Shown: positions 18,301 to 24,804 of the stretch, piece by piece
Layout of the letters: every line of letters begins with the position of its first letter
How positions within the stretch are numbered: the first letter of the stretch is position 1
Assembly (NCBI GenBank): GCA_947449735.1
Contig: CANFTB010000007.1
Span: 54,350-118,349, forward strand
From: Chthoniobacteraceae bacterium
Lineage (GTDB): Bacteria > Verrucomicrobiota > Verrucomicrobiia > Chthoniobacterales > Chthoniobacteraceae
Length of the DNA stretch: 64,000 nucleotides
Direction: 5' to 3'
The notes under the pieces: generated by a model
What the model was told of the DNA's origin: nothing
What the model saw: only the letters and a program-made list of their open reading frames with translations
Database searches by the model: none
Position numbers and translations under genes: made by a program

Positions 18301-21300
18301 ACCACGACGGAATAGACACCCGCGTCCGCCAACTGTGCTGCCGCAACGGTGTAGACCGCGGAGGTTGCTCCCGGAATGTTCACCCCGCCCTTTTGCCACT
18401 GGTAGTTGAGGGGCGTCGTGCCGCTGGCAATCACGCTCAAGGTGGCGGAGGAGCCCGTTGTCACCGTGAGACTGGCCGGATGCGCCGAAAGGATCACCGG
18501 CGTATTCACCATCACAGCGGCATCGGCGCTGGAGAGGCTGCCGACGACATTGCTCACCACAACGCTGTAGGAACCGGCATCGGCAGGCTGGGCATTGGCG
18601 ATTGCGAGACTCGATCCCGTTTGACCAGCAATATACACCCCGTCTTTGCGCCATTGATACGTAATCGGCGCTGTGCCCGTAGCATTCACGCTCAAAGTCG
18701 CGGAGGAGCCAGTGGTGATGGAGACGCTTGCAGGCTGGCTGGCAATGTTCACAGGCGAGTTTACGGTGAGCGTCGCTGTTCCGCTGGTGACGCTGCCATA
18801 ACCGTTTGTCACCAGAACGCTGTAAACGCCTGCATTGGCGGGCAGCGCGGACGGGATACTGTAGCTGGAAGCCGTGCCCGCGCCGATATTCACTCCGTCC
18901 TTACGCCACTGATAAAGCAGTGGAGAAGTTCCCTCAGCGGTGACGCTCAATGTCACTGGAGAACCGCTAAGGGTACTCTGGCTCAGGGGCTGCGAGGTGA
19001 TGGACGGTGGCAGGTTTACGGTGACGGTAAAAGTTCCGATAGCAACATTACCCATACTGTCGGTAGCGGTGGCTGTGACAGTGGTTGAGCCAATGGGAAA
19101 GAGGCTTCCGCTCAACGGCGAATAAGCGATGCTCACCGGCCCCAAATTGTCGGTCGCTCTGGCGGTAGTCAGTTCCACAACAGCTCCCATCCCCGAAGTG
19201 GCAATCGCGCCTGTTCCTGTCACAGTGAGGACTGGCGGCATTGTGTCCAGTGTGCCCAGACTCGAAAGCGTCCCAGTTCCGGAGCCTCGAACGAGACGAA
19301 ACCCTATAGCAAAACTTACATCTGTTGGGGGCGAACTAAGGCGATGCGCGGTCCGCAACCCCCAGAAATTAACCCAACTCCCCCCTCGAACGGTCCGATT
19401 TACGCCGGTGATGGCCCCACGTGGATCGGAGCCCCCAGAATACTGGGTTGCATACCTATCCCAGCACCATTGGGACACATTCCCAGCCATATCATACAAG
19501 CCGTAGAAGTTGGAGGCAAAGCTCCCCACGGGACTAGTGTAGGGCCACGGATAGATTTTGTATGTTGGATGGAAATCATTGATCGCGCCGCTCAAATCAT
19601 AGGCATAACTTGGATCCGAGAGATAGTTAGCCTGACTTTGGGAAATTGTGTCCCCCCACGGAAAACGTTTCCCATTCAATCCGCCGCGCGCAGCCACCTC
19701 CCACTCGGCTTCCGTCGGCAACCGGTACCCGTTCGCAGTCCAGTCGCAAGTGACTGCATCGCTCGTTCCTGTTCTCAGTACCGAACCGCCTACTCTGTAG
19801 CAGGGCGTCAAAGAGTCCCTCTCGCTGGCAGCATTCGCCCACTTCACAGCATCGTACCAACTGACGGTCTGGACCGGATGGTTGCGCTCCTTGCCTTGAC
19901 CGACAGCAAGGTCGGCGTACCCATTACCCTCTGCCCACATTCGAACCGTATCCCACTGCGCCTTGGTTGTGTCATTCGTGGCAATGTAATACCCGCCAAG
20001 TCTTACAGAGACGGGATTTGCGTTCTGGATATCGCTATCGCCGACCAGATTCCCAATGGAATACGTCCCAGCGAATATCGGGTTAAACATCCCGCCTACA
20101 CCATCCGGTGCCACTACACGCATCTGCATTTTAGCTGAACCGGAATTGGCATATTGGCTACCTGCGCTCCAAACGAAATGCTTCACCGACGTCCCCGCGG
20201 AGATCGTATTAACCTCTTCTCCCGACATTGCGCCGATATAAGAAAACGTAGTCCCACCATCTATGGAAGCCATTACCAAGACACGCGGAGCAGAACCCTC
20301 CAGTGTGTAGTACACATCGACCATTTGGGAGCCATCAGAACGCTGAGAGAACGTCACATTGCTAGTCGACGCGCAAGCCACAACAAGCTGTGCAGGCAAG
20401 CTACTTATTCTGTACACTTCATTAGAAACGAGAACATCGTAGAAGTCTGAATCGGCAAAAAGAGCATTAGGGATTGTATGCGAGGCGAAGGTAGCGCCCG
20501 CGATATTAACGCCGTTCTTTCTCCATTGATAACTCAGACCTCCACCTGTGGCGGTGACGCTCAAAACAGCCCTGGAACCATTTCGGACCGTCAGAGAAAC
20601 AGGCTCCTTGGTAACCAAGGGAAAGGCCTTAGCCGGAGCACCCACCCGAATCTTGTTATTATAACTATCTGCTACGTAAATGTTCCCAGCGACATCGACG
20701 GCCACACTCTCAGGATGATAGAAGCCAACAGACGTGCCAGTTCCATCAACACTCCCCACCAATCCTCCCAATCCCGCTAGCGTACTAACTTCCCCCGCCG
20801 GAGATATTTTACGAATCGCGTGATTACCGCTATCGGCTACGAAAATATCTTCGCTTGCATCGACAGCCAATCCGAAAGGAGCGTTAAACCTTGCGACCGC
20901 CCCCGTCCCATTGGAGATGCCGCTTGTGCCAGCTAATCCGGCACAAGTACTGACCTCCCCCATAGCGTTGATCTTCCGGATAGTGTGGTTTCCCCTGTCC
21001 GCAACATAAACATTTCCACCTCCATCAACGGCTACCCCGCTCGGATAATTAAACCTTGCATCCGAACCGATTCCATCGGCACTTCCACTTGTGCCAACCG
21101 CCCCGGCTAATGTGCTGACTTGTCCGGCTGAAGTGATCTTCCGAACTATATGATTCTCCGTATCCGCCACATATATATTTCCGCTGCCATCCACTGCTAA
21201 TCCGAAGGGGGAATTAAACCGTGCCTCCAAGCACGGTCCGTCTGTACTGCCACGCGTGCCCGATAGTCCAGCAATGGTACTCACTTCTGCCAACGGGGTA

Positions 21301-22748
21301 ATCTTCCGAATCGTATGAGCGTAACAATCTGCCAAATAAACATTTCCATCGCCATCGATAGCAACCCCTGCAGGTCGAGAAAAAGTTGCGCCATCGCCTA
21401 AACCATCGGTATCGCCCGAAACATTGAACCGCCCAGCAAATGTACTCACCTCACTAGCGGGCGTGATCTTGCGGACCGTTGGAGTTCCATAACTCGCGAC
21501 ATATACGTTTCCACTCCAATCAGCGGCTACTCCGCTGGGGCTGTTAAACGTCGCAGCATAGCCGGTGCCGTCGTTTGGACCAGCTGCAGCGGCTGAACCT
21601 GCAATGGTGCTCACAACTGCTGCAGATGTAACTTTCCGGATATCATGGTTTCCCCTGTCAGCCACATAAATATTACCGCTGGCATCCATGGTAACGCCAC
21701 TGGGCCCGTTGAATCTTGCAACTATGCCGGTTCCATTCTGACTTCCGGGAGACGAAGCTCCTCCCGCAAAAGAGCTCACTACACGCGCGGAGGTGATCTT
21801 TCGGATTGCGTGATTCGCGTCATCCGCCACATAGACAGTCCCGTTTCCCGCCACAACCACTCCGCAGGGAGCATTAAATCTGGCAGCCGAACCAGTCCCA
21901 TTAGTACTACCGCTCAATCCTGCTGAACCCGCGAACGTACTTACGGTGCCTGCCGAAGTGATCTTGCGGATCGTATGATTGCCACTATCAGCCACGTACA
22001 GGTTCCCACTCGAATCAACAGCCACGCCCTTTGGGTTGCAGAAACGCGCTAAAGAGCCAGTTCCGTCTATGCTACCGTTTTGTCCAACCGCACCAGCCAA
22101 GGTAGTTACTGCCCCCGCCGCAGTGACCTTACGAATCGTGTGATTGCCAGAGTCAGCCACGTATATATTTCCACTCCCGTCTAAGGCTAATCCACTGGGA
22201 GAGAAAAACCTCGCCGTTGCACCTGTGCCATCGGTGCTTCCAAATGAAGCAGCCGTCCCTGCAAAGGTGGTCACCATTCCGGCAGGTGTAATCTTCCGAA
22301 TCGTGTGATTCTCCGTGTCCGCCACATAGACATTCCCACTACCGTCAACTACCACTGAAGAAGGTCTATTGAATCTCGCTTCCGAAGCGGTTCCATCGAC
22401 GCTCCCAATAGACTCAGGCTTTCCAGCAAGAGTACTCACTACTCCACCGGGGGCGACCTTTCGAATGATATGATTTTCGGTGTCCGCCACATAGACATTT
22501 CCGCTGGAATCTACAGCAACACCTTTTGGGTTATAAAACCTGGCATTCGTTAGAACGCCATCCGTACTGCCTGCGCCTCCCGCCGGCCCGGCAAAGGTCG
22601 ACCAAGTGTACGTCTGCCCACCGGCGTTCACGACACCCGCGAGCCAGAGGCACGCCGCCAGCAGCCAGAACCAACCCGCGAACTCCGAGCACCGGGTGGG
22701 TCCCGCCTTGCGGGGACTCAGAGACGGGCTTGGAACACGAACGTTCAT
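9315..22748 (-). CDS. Giant secreted NHL-propeller / Ig-like / FGE-like protein (4477 residues)
   Basis: Signal peptide near residues 20-43 (FWLLAACLWLAGVVNAGG). By my count: 12 NHL repeats (about 44-700); one Ig-like domain; a linker (793-900); an FGE/SUMF1-like domain (about 903-1160; YRLPTEAEWEVAARGG, DMAGNVSQW); one HYR-like domain; three Ig; 12 NHL (1500-2163); four Ig; 12 NHL (2511-3170); three Ig; a fourth Ig split by 6 NHL (3480-3800); a fifth Ig; and a unique 550-residue C-terminus resembling a beta-rich domain of large secreted proteins. The NHL pattern is ARFNxPxGVAVDxxGNVYVAD; Ig domains carry YQWRKDG. 42 NHL repeats would make seven six-bladed propellers. No membrane anchor or known sorting tag is seen at the C-terminus. 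A surface or matrix adhesive role is inference. Confidence 0.93.
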   Translation of the reverse strand: MNVRVPSPSLSPRKAGPTRCSEFAGWFWLLAACLWLAGVVNAGGQTYTWSTFAGPAGGAGSTDGVLTNARFYNPKGVAVDSSGNVYVADTENHIIRKVAPGGVVSTLAGKPESIGSVDGTASEARFNRPSSVVVDGSGNVYVADTENHTIRKITPAGMVTTFAGTAASFGSTDGTGATARFFSPSGLALDGSGNIYVADSGNHTIRKVTAAGAVTTLAGAVGQNGSIDGTGSLARFCNPKGVAVDSSGNLYVADSGNHTIRKITSAGTVSTFAGSAGLSGSTNGTGSAARFNAPCGVVVAGNGTVYVADDANHAIRKITSARVVSSFAGGASSPGSQNGTGIVARFNGPSGVTMDASGNIYVADRGNHDIRKVTSAAVVSTIAGSAAAAGPNDGTGYAATFNSPSGVAADWSGNVYVASYGTPTVRKITPASEVSTFAGRFNVSGDTDGLGDGATFSRPAGVAIDGDGNVYLADCYAHTIRKITPLAEVSTIAGLSGTRGSTDGPCLEARFNSPFGLAVDGSGNIYVADTENHIVRKITSAGQVSTLAGAVGTSGSADGIGSDARFNYPSGVAVDGGGNVYVADRGNHTIRKINAMGEVSTCAGLAGTSGISNGTGAVARFNAPFGLAVDASEDIFVADSGNHAIRKISPAGEVSTLAGLGGLVGSVDGTGTSVGFYHPESVAVDVAGNIYVADSYNNKIRVGAPAKAFPLVTKEPVSLTVRNGSRAVLSVTATGGGLSYQWRKNGVNIAGATFASHTIPNALFADSDFYDVLVSNEVYRISSLPAQLVVACASTSNVTFSQRSDGSQMVDVYYTLEGSAPRVLVMASIDGGTTFSYIGAMSGEEVNTISAGTSVKHFVWSAGSQYANSGSAKMQMRVVAPDGVGGMFNPIFAGTYSIGNLVGDSDIQNANPVSVRLGGYYIATNDTTKAQWDTVRMWAEGNGYADLAVGQGKERNHPVQTVSWYDAVKWANAASERDSLTPCYRVGGSVLRTGTSDAVTCDWTANGYRLPTEAEWEVAARGGLNGKRFPWGDTISQSQANYLSDPSYAYDLSGAINDFHPTYKIYPWPYTSPVGSFASNFYGLYDMAGNVSQWCWDRYATQYSGGSDPRGAITGVNRTVRGGSWVNFWGLRTAHRLSSPPTDVSFAIGFRLVRGSGTGTLSSLGTLDTMPPVLTVTGTGAIATSGMGAVVELTTARATDNLGPVSIAYSPLSGSLFPIGSTTVTATATDSMGNVAIGTFTVTVNLPPSITSQPLSQSTLSGSPVTLSVTAEGTSPLLYQWRKDGVNIGAGTASSYSIPSALPANAGVYSVLVTNGYGSVTSGTATLTVNSPVNIASQPASVSITTGSSATLSVNATGTAPITYQWRKDGVYIAGQTGSSLAIANAQPADAGSYSVVVSNVVGSLSSADAAVMVNTPVILSAHPASLTVTTGSSATLSVIASGTTPLNYQWQKGGVNIPGATSAVYTVAAAQLADAGVYSVVVTNPAGSVTSNSAVLNVNVLGAPTYTWSTFAGPLGGFGSSDGVGIAARFYNPSGVVMDGSGTLYVADKDNHVIRKITSNGEVTTFAGAPGVPGSTDGLGSAARFSQPVGIALDGAGNLYVSDSSSNLIRKITSAGSVSTIAGLANYSGSADGTGSAARFKGPAGLAVDSGGNVYVADGNNHTIRKITSGGVVSTFAGTALSSGSLDATGSAARFNGPNGLAVDASGNVYVGDSVNHVIRKITSGGVVSTLAGTAGAGGSADGTGAAAQFYNPLGLAVDSLGNVYVCDSNNKIRKVTAAGVVTTLSGSGLLGSVDGAAGVARFNSPYGVTLDPAGNLFIAETGNDIIRKVTSAGDVSTFAGATAPSGNTVGTRYLARFNEPTGVAVDGFGNVYVADRINNKVRKILPGGVATNFAGSGTTGSLDGAGTGAQFTYPCDLALDASGNIYVADTSNQLIRKITSAGVVTTLAGSAGLSGSTDGTGSGARFNGPQGVAVDGAGNVYVGDTGNHVIRKITSAGVVTTLAGSAGVTGSTDATGSAALFNHPTGVAVDSSGNVYVADTTNAVIRKITSGGVVSTFAGSAGMAGVVDGTGSAARFRCPTGVAVDASGTVYVSESFGGYVIRKISSGGVVSTIGGADYMIGCDDGVGTNARFMGPARIAVDGAGNLYVGDSMNNKLRFGASSAAPPVLYAPPDSLTVMQGGSASLSVTAAGSLPISYQWRLNGYPVAGGTLSTLTIGSVQASDGGVYDVLMFNSGGMTTSLSGTLTVNSPPSILSQPANLSVITGSSATLSVTAAGTAPLAYQWTKSGVSIVGGTASSYAIPSAQISDADNYNVFVTNAFGSVTSGTATLTVTTPVTITSQPASVSVIPGASPVLSVGAAGTAPISYQWLKNGVPISGATASTYTLSNVQLLDSGAAYSVVVGNPVGSATSATATLSVSLPVVIMSQPSGRTVSVGASTMFSVSATGSVPFTYQWQKGGVDIAGATGATYTIASAQLGDGGAYSVRVTNPAGSVFSNTAPLGVNIPGAPTYTWFTLAGPEGGYGANDGPAGEARFYNPVGVAMDGGGNVYVADTSNHVIRKITMDGVVSTLAGLAGASGTVDGTGSVARFKTPSGIVLDGAGNVYVADTGNHTIRRITAGGVVSTLAGAAGSSGAADGTGGSAFFNTPYGLALDVGGDLVVADSGNHAVRRVTSGGVVSTLAGTLGVSGSVNGTGTAASFNGLYGVAIDGSGNVYVADRGNHLIRKITSGGVVSTLAGAAGVSGSINGTGMSARFKFPAGVAVDAGGNVYVVEGNHVIRKITGGGAVSTLAGGVGESGTVDGPGGAARFYNPGGIAADGAGNLIVTDSGNHTIRKLTGVGVVSTLAGLAGGSGSANGVRSAARFTYPAGVAVDGAGVVYVADTNNHAIRAVSASGVVSTSAGSLGTVGSTDGAGGLARFKNPSGVALDAAGNLYVADAGNHLIRKMTVAGSVSTLAGTALVSGSVDGTGAAALFNSPNGVTVDLSGNVYVADTTSQLIRKVTSVGVVSTLAGMGGVAASMNGTGSAARFNNPYGVAVDASGNVFVGDMWSRVIRKVTGGGLVTTLAGANGVGGAVDGVGTVARFYNPGGVAVDSLGNIYVADPGNHAIRKLSSSGTVSTIGGLAGYYGCIEGTGIEARFNSPKSVAVDATGNLYVADVNNHKIRFGASSTAPPVLFAPPESLTVLQGGSASLSVSAVGSPPISYQWRLNGELIPGATSSTLTIGSVQAADAGTYDVLVSSSGGMTTSPAGTLTVNSPPSILTDPGSLAVTAGSSATLSVTAAGTAPLSYQWQKDGALIAGGTASTYAIPVVSAADVGAYNVTVMNAFGSVTSGSAMLTLNIPVTITSQPGSLKLNTGSSGTLSVSATGTPPITYQWRKDGTAIPGANEASLALVNAGALDSGIYDVVVGNAAGSVTSFYATVGVFSAVSIVNQPTDGNAVLGGSWTFGVAASGTAPIGYQWRKDGVPILAGSESASVSTVSGGTWGYANGPSSGARFDWPAQLASDSAGNIYVADSRNHNVRILSAGSVSTLAGLGSGYQNGALGSAKFNDPEGIAVDRQNNVYVSDSGNHVIRKISGGMVTTLAGSPGVTGTADGQGNAARFNGPQAIAIDSTGNLFVADRYNATIRRVTPSGNVTTFAGLGGVAGSANGVGSAARFNGPIGIAIDGAENLYVVELGNHSVRKITPDGTVTTFAGVAGSTGTSDGVGTVARFQNPQAITVDPYGYLYVTDTDAHTIRRISPSGVVKTIAGSPMVSGMVDGHGGAARFNGPRGLVFGPGGNLYVSELINCAIRSIELDPLTSGAGPSLAIANAQPVSAGNYDVVVWNPVSSVVSGTAALGVYSPVSITSSPVGGRFASGATVTLVAAASGGGPLSYQWRKDGEPISGGTSDSLVLPSLTHRSAGVYDVVVSNPASSAISAPALVTANLSSIRGATTNLTFDLPPSLSAGLVTTVQVFSHPAGASSLPLLSHSVVSNGTVTVNLRNLTASGDYFVRFTQIGLDGQSVSAETVPFGLAVHSWAEGAGSYEALLESGYGQSPDGAAYRGVVLATVTSTGAVSGRVQYVEAAPLLDEAGQSTGLRAYSPVTRSFSGALAPKDGEPLTAVFSTQLGSGSDSGRQAISLQVDYSSTPARLAAEVRDSVSANPSVWTSATAPTLATPMRLGAAVTASGTLDFSDLTGLFNLASDRDSVDVKNTGYVLAQVGKSGRVVWRTRFLGRNGSGSGMLNVDDPESPAVTLYQWSAVQPAGLFHSSAFMGRLNFERVGEGVWKMNAGSSLIGANLERQGTYARRVAAGGGTQTVYSEGLGAAGWNGTGLVGFETLEGVRWGSGASNPPPYEITRDSNGQVFRSFNMLSVMPDFFKGSGTSRAMRLTLEDPEADGLGIRPLFAWNVTVSMGGQLRAEPVQSSGAPALSLKLDLWYGEISGVYVRNGVRRSLYGTAVPSQTDALQTGRGWIEKGIVPSVQRGDWILKGNP
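11345..12310 (-). repeat. NHL array 4: 6 repeats nested inside an Ig-like domain
   Basis: Six NHL units (ARFDWPAQ, AKFNDPEG, ARFNGPQA, ARFNGPIG, ARFQNPQA, ARFNGPRG). The preceding sequence is the first half of an Ig-like domain (YQWRKDGVPILAGSES) and the following sequence is its second half (SLAIANAQPVSAGNYDVVV), so the whole propeller sits in a loop of that Ig fold. Confidence 0.85.
13240..15215 (-). repeat. NHL array 3: 12 repeats
   Basis: Twelve units beginning after GAPTYTWFTLAGP and ending with RFGASSTAPPVL, then an Ig-like domain of the same subtype as the one after array 2. Boundaries approximate. Confidence 0.85.
16256..18236 (-). repeat. NHL array 2: 12 repeats
   Basis: Twelve units beginning after GAPTYTWSTFAGP and ending with RFGASSAAPPVL before an Ig-like domain. 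Same borders as array 3, showing a shared origin by duplication. Boundaries approximate. Confidence 0.85.
20640..22615 (-). repeat. NHL array 1: 12 repeats
   Basis: Twelve units of about 54-55 codons in the 5' part of the giant gene, enough for two six-bladed propellers. Base composition is visibly lower in GC than arrays 2 and 3 (sample line 21121-21180 about 42% GC). Boundaries approximate. Confidence 0.85.
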
Positions 22749-23195
22749 GAATTTTCAAACTTAGCCTCGTGGCTCATTAGCATCGCCTCGGGGCAGATTC
22801 AATGCCGATTTCCATTCAACAGACCGCACTCCGTCCCTTTATAAGAGACACTTATCCGGCAAAAGCTCGCCCATTCCCGCCTCCGCCCCGAAACCCCACA
22901 TTTCCAAAAGGTGGGGTTTCGGGTGGGGATTTCCCGATCAGTAGTACTTCAGAGACCTGATTCTGGAGGCATCCCAACGCCAGCCATCCTGATCGACGTC
23001 GCGAATGTGAAAGGCGATTTGTTCGAAATAAAACCGAGCAGCCTGACCTCAATCCCCCCACTCCGCGACACACCCTACGGGAAGCCCACACAGCCCCCCC
23101 AGCAGTCCGCAGAATAGAGATAGGCGCTGTGAGGCAGCGAGCGTTGTCCTACCTAACGCATCGCAGGCACCTGCCGGGTCGTCCCCATTCGCGGC
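22749..23195. other. Intergenic region upstream of the giant gene
   Basis: About 450 bases between the glycosidase-like gene and the giant gene, both on the minus strand, so it should hold the promoter of the giant gene and the terminator of its upstream neighbour. Apart from the 13-bp inverted repeat at 22887-22923 I see no gene, tRNA or clear promoter. Confidence 0.6.
22887..22923. promoter_or_regulatory. 13-bp perfect inverted repeat
   Basis: CCCGAAACCCCAC (22887-22899) pairs perfectly with GTGGGGTTTCGGG (22911-22923) around an 11-base loop. It lies about 140 bases upstream of the giant gene start and 270 bases downstream of the glycosidase-like gene. No T tract follows on either strand, so an operator or mRNA leader hairpin is as likely as a terminator. 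Confidence 0.5.
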
Positions 23196-24671
23196 TTACT
23201 GAAACCAAAACGCATACACATCCGCATCGGCGAGAAGCCACTTTAACTTGACCGTCTTTCCCTGAAGGTCCGACAGATCCCGGCCGCTTTTCCAGCGGAA
23301 AGGCCGGTCGATCGAATCAAAGCTGAGCGGAGTGCAGTCGGCCGCCGAAAAGCCGGAAATCGCCTGCCCCTTCTCGTCTTGAATTTCCACGGCCACGCGG
23401 CCGGCGGCGCCCGTGGATAGGTTTGCATGCAGTTCCGTACCGGCGAACTTGATCGGCTTCGTAGTCATCTCGCCGCCCGCGTATCCGGCGTGCAGAGAGG
23501 CGAACCCGTCCAGGCGCATAGAGTAGCGACGCACAAACGCCGACGACTGACCGTAATGGTGCTCCACATAAACGGACATTTCAGCGCCGCCGGTTCGGAG
23601 AATCCCGCACGCCGGATAGTTGCTGCGACTGGTCCAGTTCCGAAAGTCCAACCCGGGGCGCACGAAGCCCTCCATGAATGTCCGGTTATACTCCAAGGTG
23701 CCGGCGCGACTGCTCATCAAAACGGCCTCCGAGGTGTCCTGAATGAGCGCTGGATAGGCTTTTGTGTCAGGAGTCAGGGCTGCCTTCTCGGCCGATTCCA
23801 AAGGGTTCTTCTGCGGCATAAACCGCGCAGCGGTGGCGATGAAAAAATGCGGCGCATTGAAGTACGGCGCGGTCTGGTTGATGTAAATTTGATCTACAAT
23901 AGGCTGGTCGCAGGACATCGGCACGGCCTCACTCCACGTTACAAAGTCCTTGCTCGTGGCGCGGCTCACCCAGCGAACGCCCTTGGGGTTCCATCCTTTC
24001 TCATCCACGCCTCCGCCCGTAAAAATCCTGAAATAAGCAATATAACATTGTTCGACTTCAGACCAGAACGAGACGTTTTGGGAATCAAACGCACCCTTGG
24101 TGATCACGGGCGCGTCCCGCAGTTTCCGCCAGTGAATGCCGTCCTCGGAGACAAAAGCGCACAGCCCCCCGTGCTTTCCACCAAGACCCGCAAGCGTCTT
24201 GTAGCGCTCGGACTTTGAGATTCCCGCGCGTCCGTCCAGAAACGGTGCGAAATTGTGCGTATATGGAGGATTCTGGGCGAGAACGACATTGTTCTCCCAA
24301 CTCCCGTTTATCTCGTAAAGTCCGAGCTTGGGCTTCATCCAGTGAACTCCGTCGGAAGATTCCGCGTAACAGGTCACTTCGGCACTGCTGCCGTCGGCGG
24401 CACCTTGATTTCCCCGGTAGTACATCCTGTATTTCTTCAACTCGGGATCATGCAGCACCGTGATGTACGCGCTAAAACGTCCTTCCCACGACTGGTCAAA
24501 CTGTATGGCCGTCTCCTCAGGCTTCGGAGCGTGCATGCGCAGGTCCAAACCGTTCATCGTTTCGATGAGTTTTCCGTCAAGGAACAACTCCCGGCGCCCG
24601 CCAATATCGACGGGATCCACCGCATGAGCGTAAACGGCCGACAACAGCAGGAAAACAATCGAGGGGCGCAT
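23196..24671 (-). CDS. Secreted glycosidase-like beta-propeller protein
   Basis: 491 residues from ATG 24671 with signal peptide MRPSIVFLLLSAVYAHA. The repeating pattern (DPELKKYRMYYRG, CYAESSDGVHW, AFVSEDGIHWRKL, RATSKDFVTWSE) is that of five-bladed-propeller sugar-hydrolase-like proteins related to families GH32/GH43, widespread in Verrucomicrobia and Planctomycetes. I cannot identify a substrate or confirm the catalytic acids. The C-terminal 100 residues look like a beta-sandwich. An in-frame GTG at 24686 is an alternative start. Probably a single-gene transcript. Confidence 0.78.
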   Translation of the reverse strand: MRPSIVFLLLSAVYAHAVDPVDIGGRRELFLDGKLIETMNGLDLRMHAPKPEETAIQFDQSWEGRFSAYITVLHDPELKKYRMYYRGNQGAADGSSAEVTCYAESSDGVHWMKPKLGLYEINGSWENNVVLAQNPPYTHNFAPFLDGRAGISKSERYKTLAGLGGKHGGLCAFVSEDGIHWRKLRDAPVITKGAFDSQNVSFWSEVEQCYIAYFRIFTGGGVDEKGWNPKGVRWVSRATSKDFVTWSEAVPMSCDQPIVDQIYINQTAPYFNAPHFFIATAARFMPQKNPLESAEKAALTPDTKAYPALIQDTSEAVLMSSRAGTLEYNRTFMEGFVRPGLDFRNWTSRSNYPACGILRTGGAEMSVYVEHHYGQSSAFVRRYSMRLDGFASLHAGYAGGEMTTKPIKFAGTELHANLSTGAAGRVAVEIQDEKGQAISGFSAADCTPLSFDSIDRPFRWKSGRDLSDLQGKTVKLKWLLADADVYAFWFQ

Positions 24672-24804
24672 CCCGCAACCCCACACTTCTTTGCAATGGC
24701 CTGCAATGCCAAACGTTTAGAACTGTTGACACTGCCACCCTTACCGCCACAGGGCAAGACGCTCCGCCCATTGACGAAAGAGGCAGCAGGTCTTTTTCAG
24801 GCAG

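Noticed and set aside
19270..20040. Formylglycine-generating activity for the giant protein's FGE-like domain
   Set aside because: Active-site cysteines are missing and no sulfatase gene is nearby.
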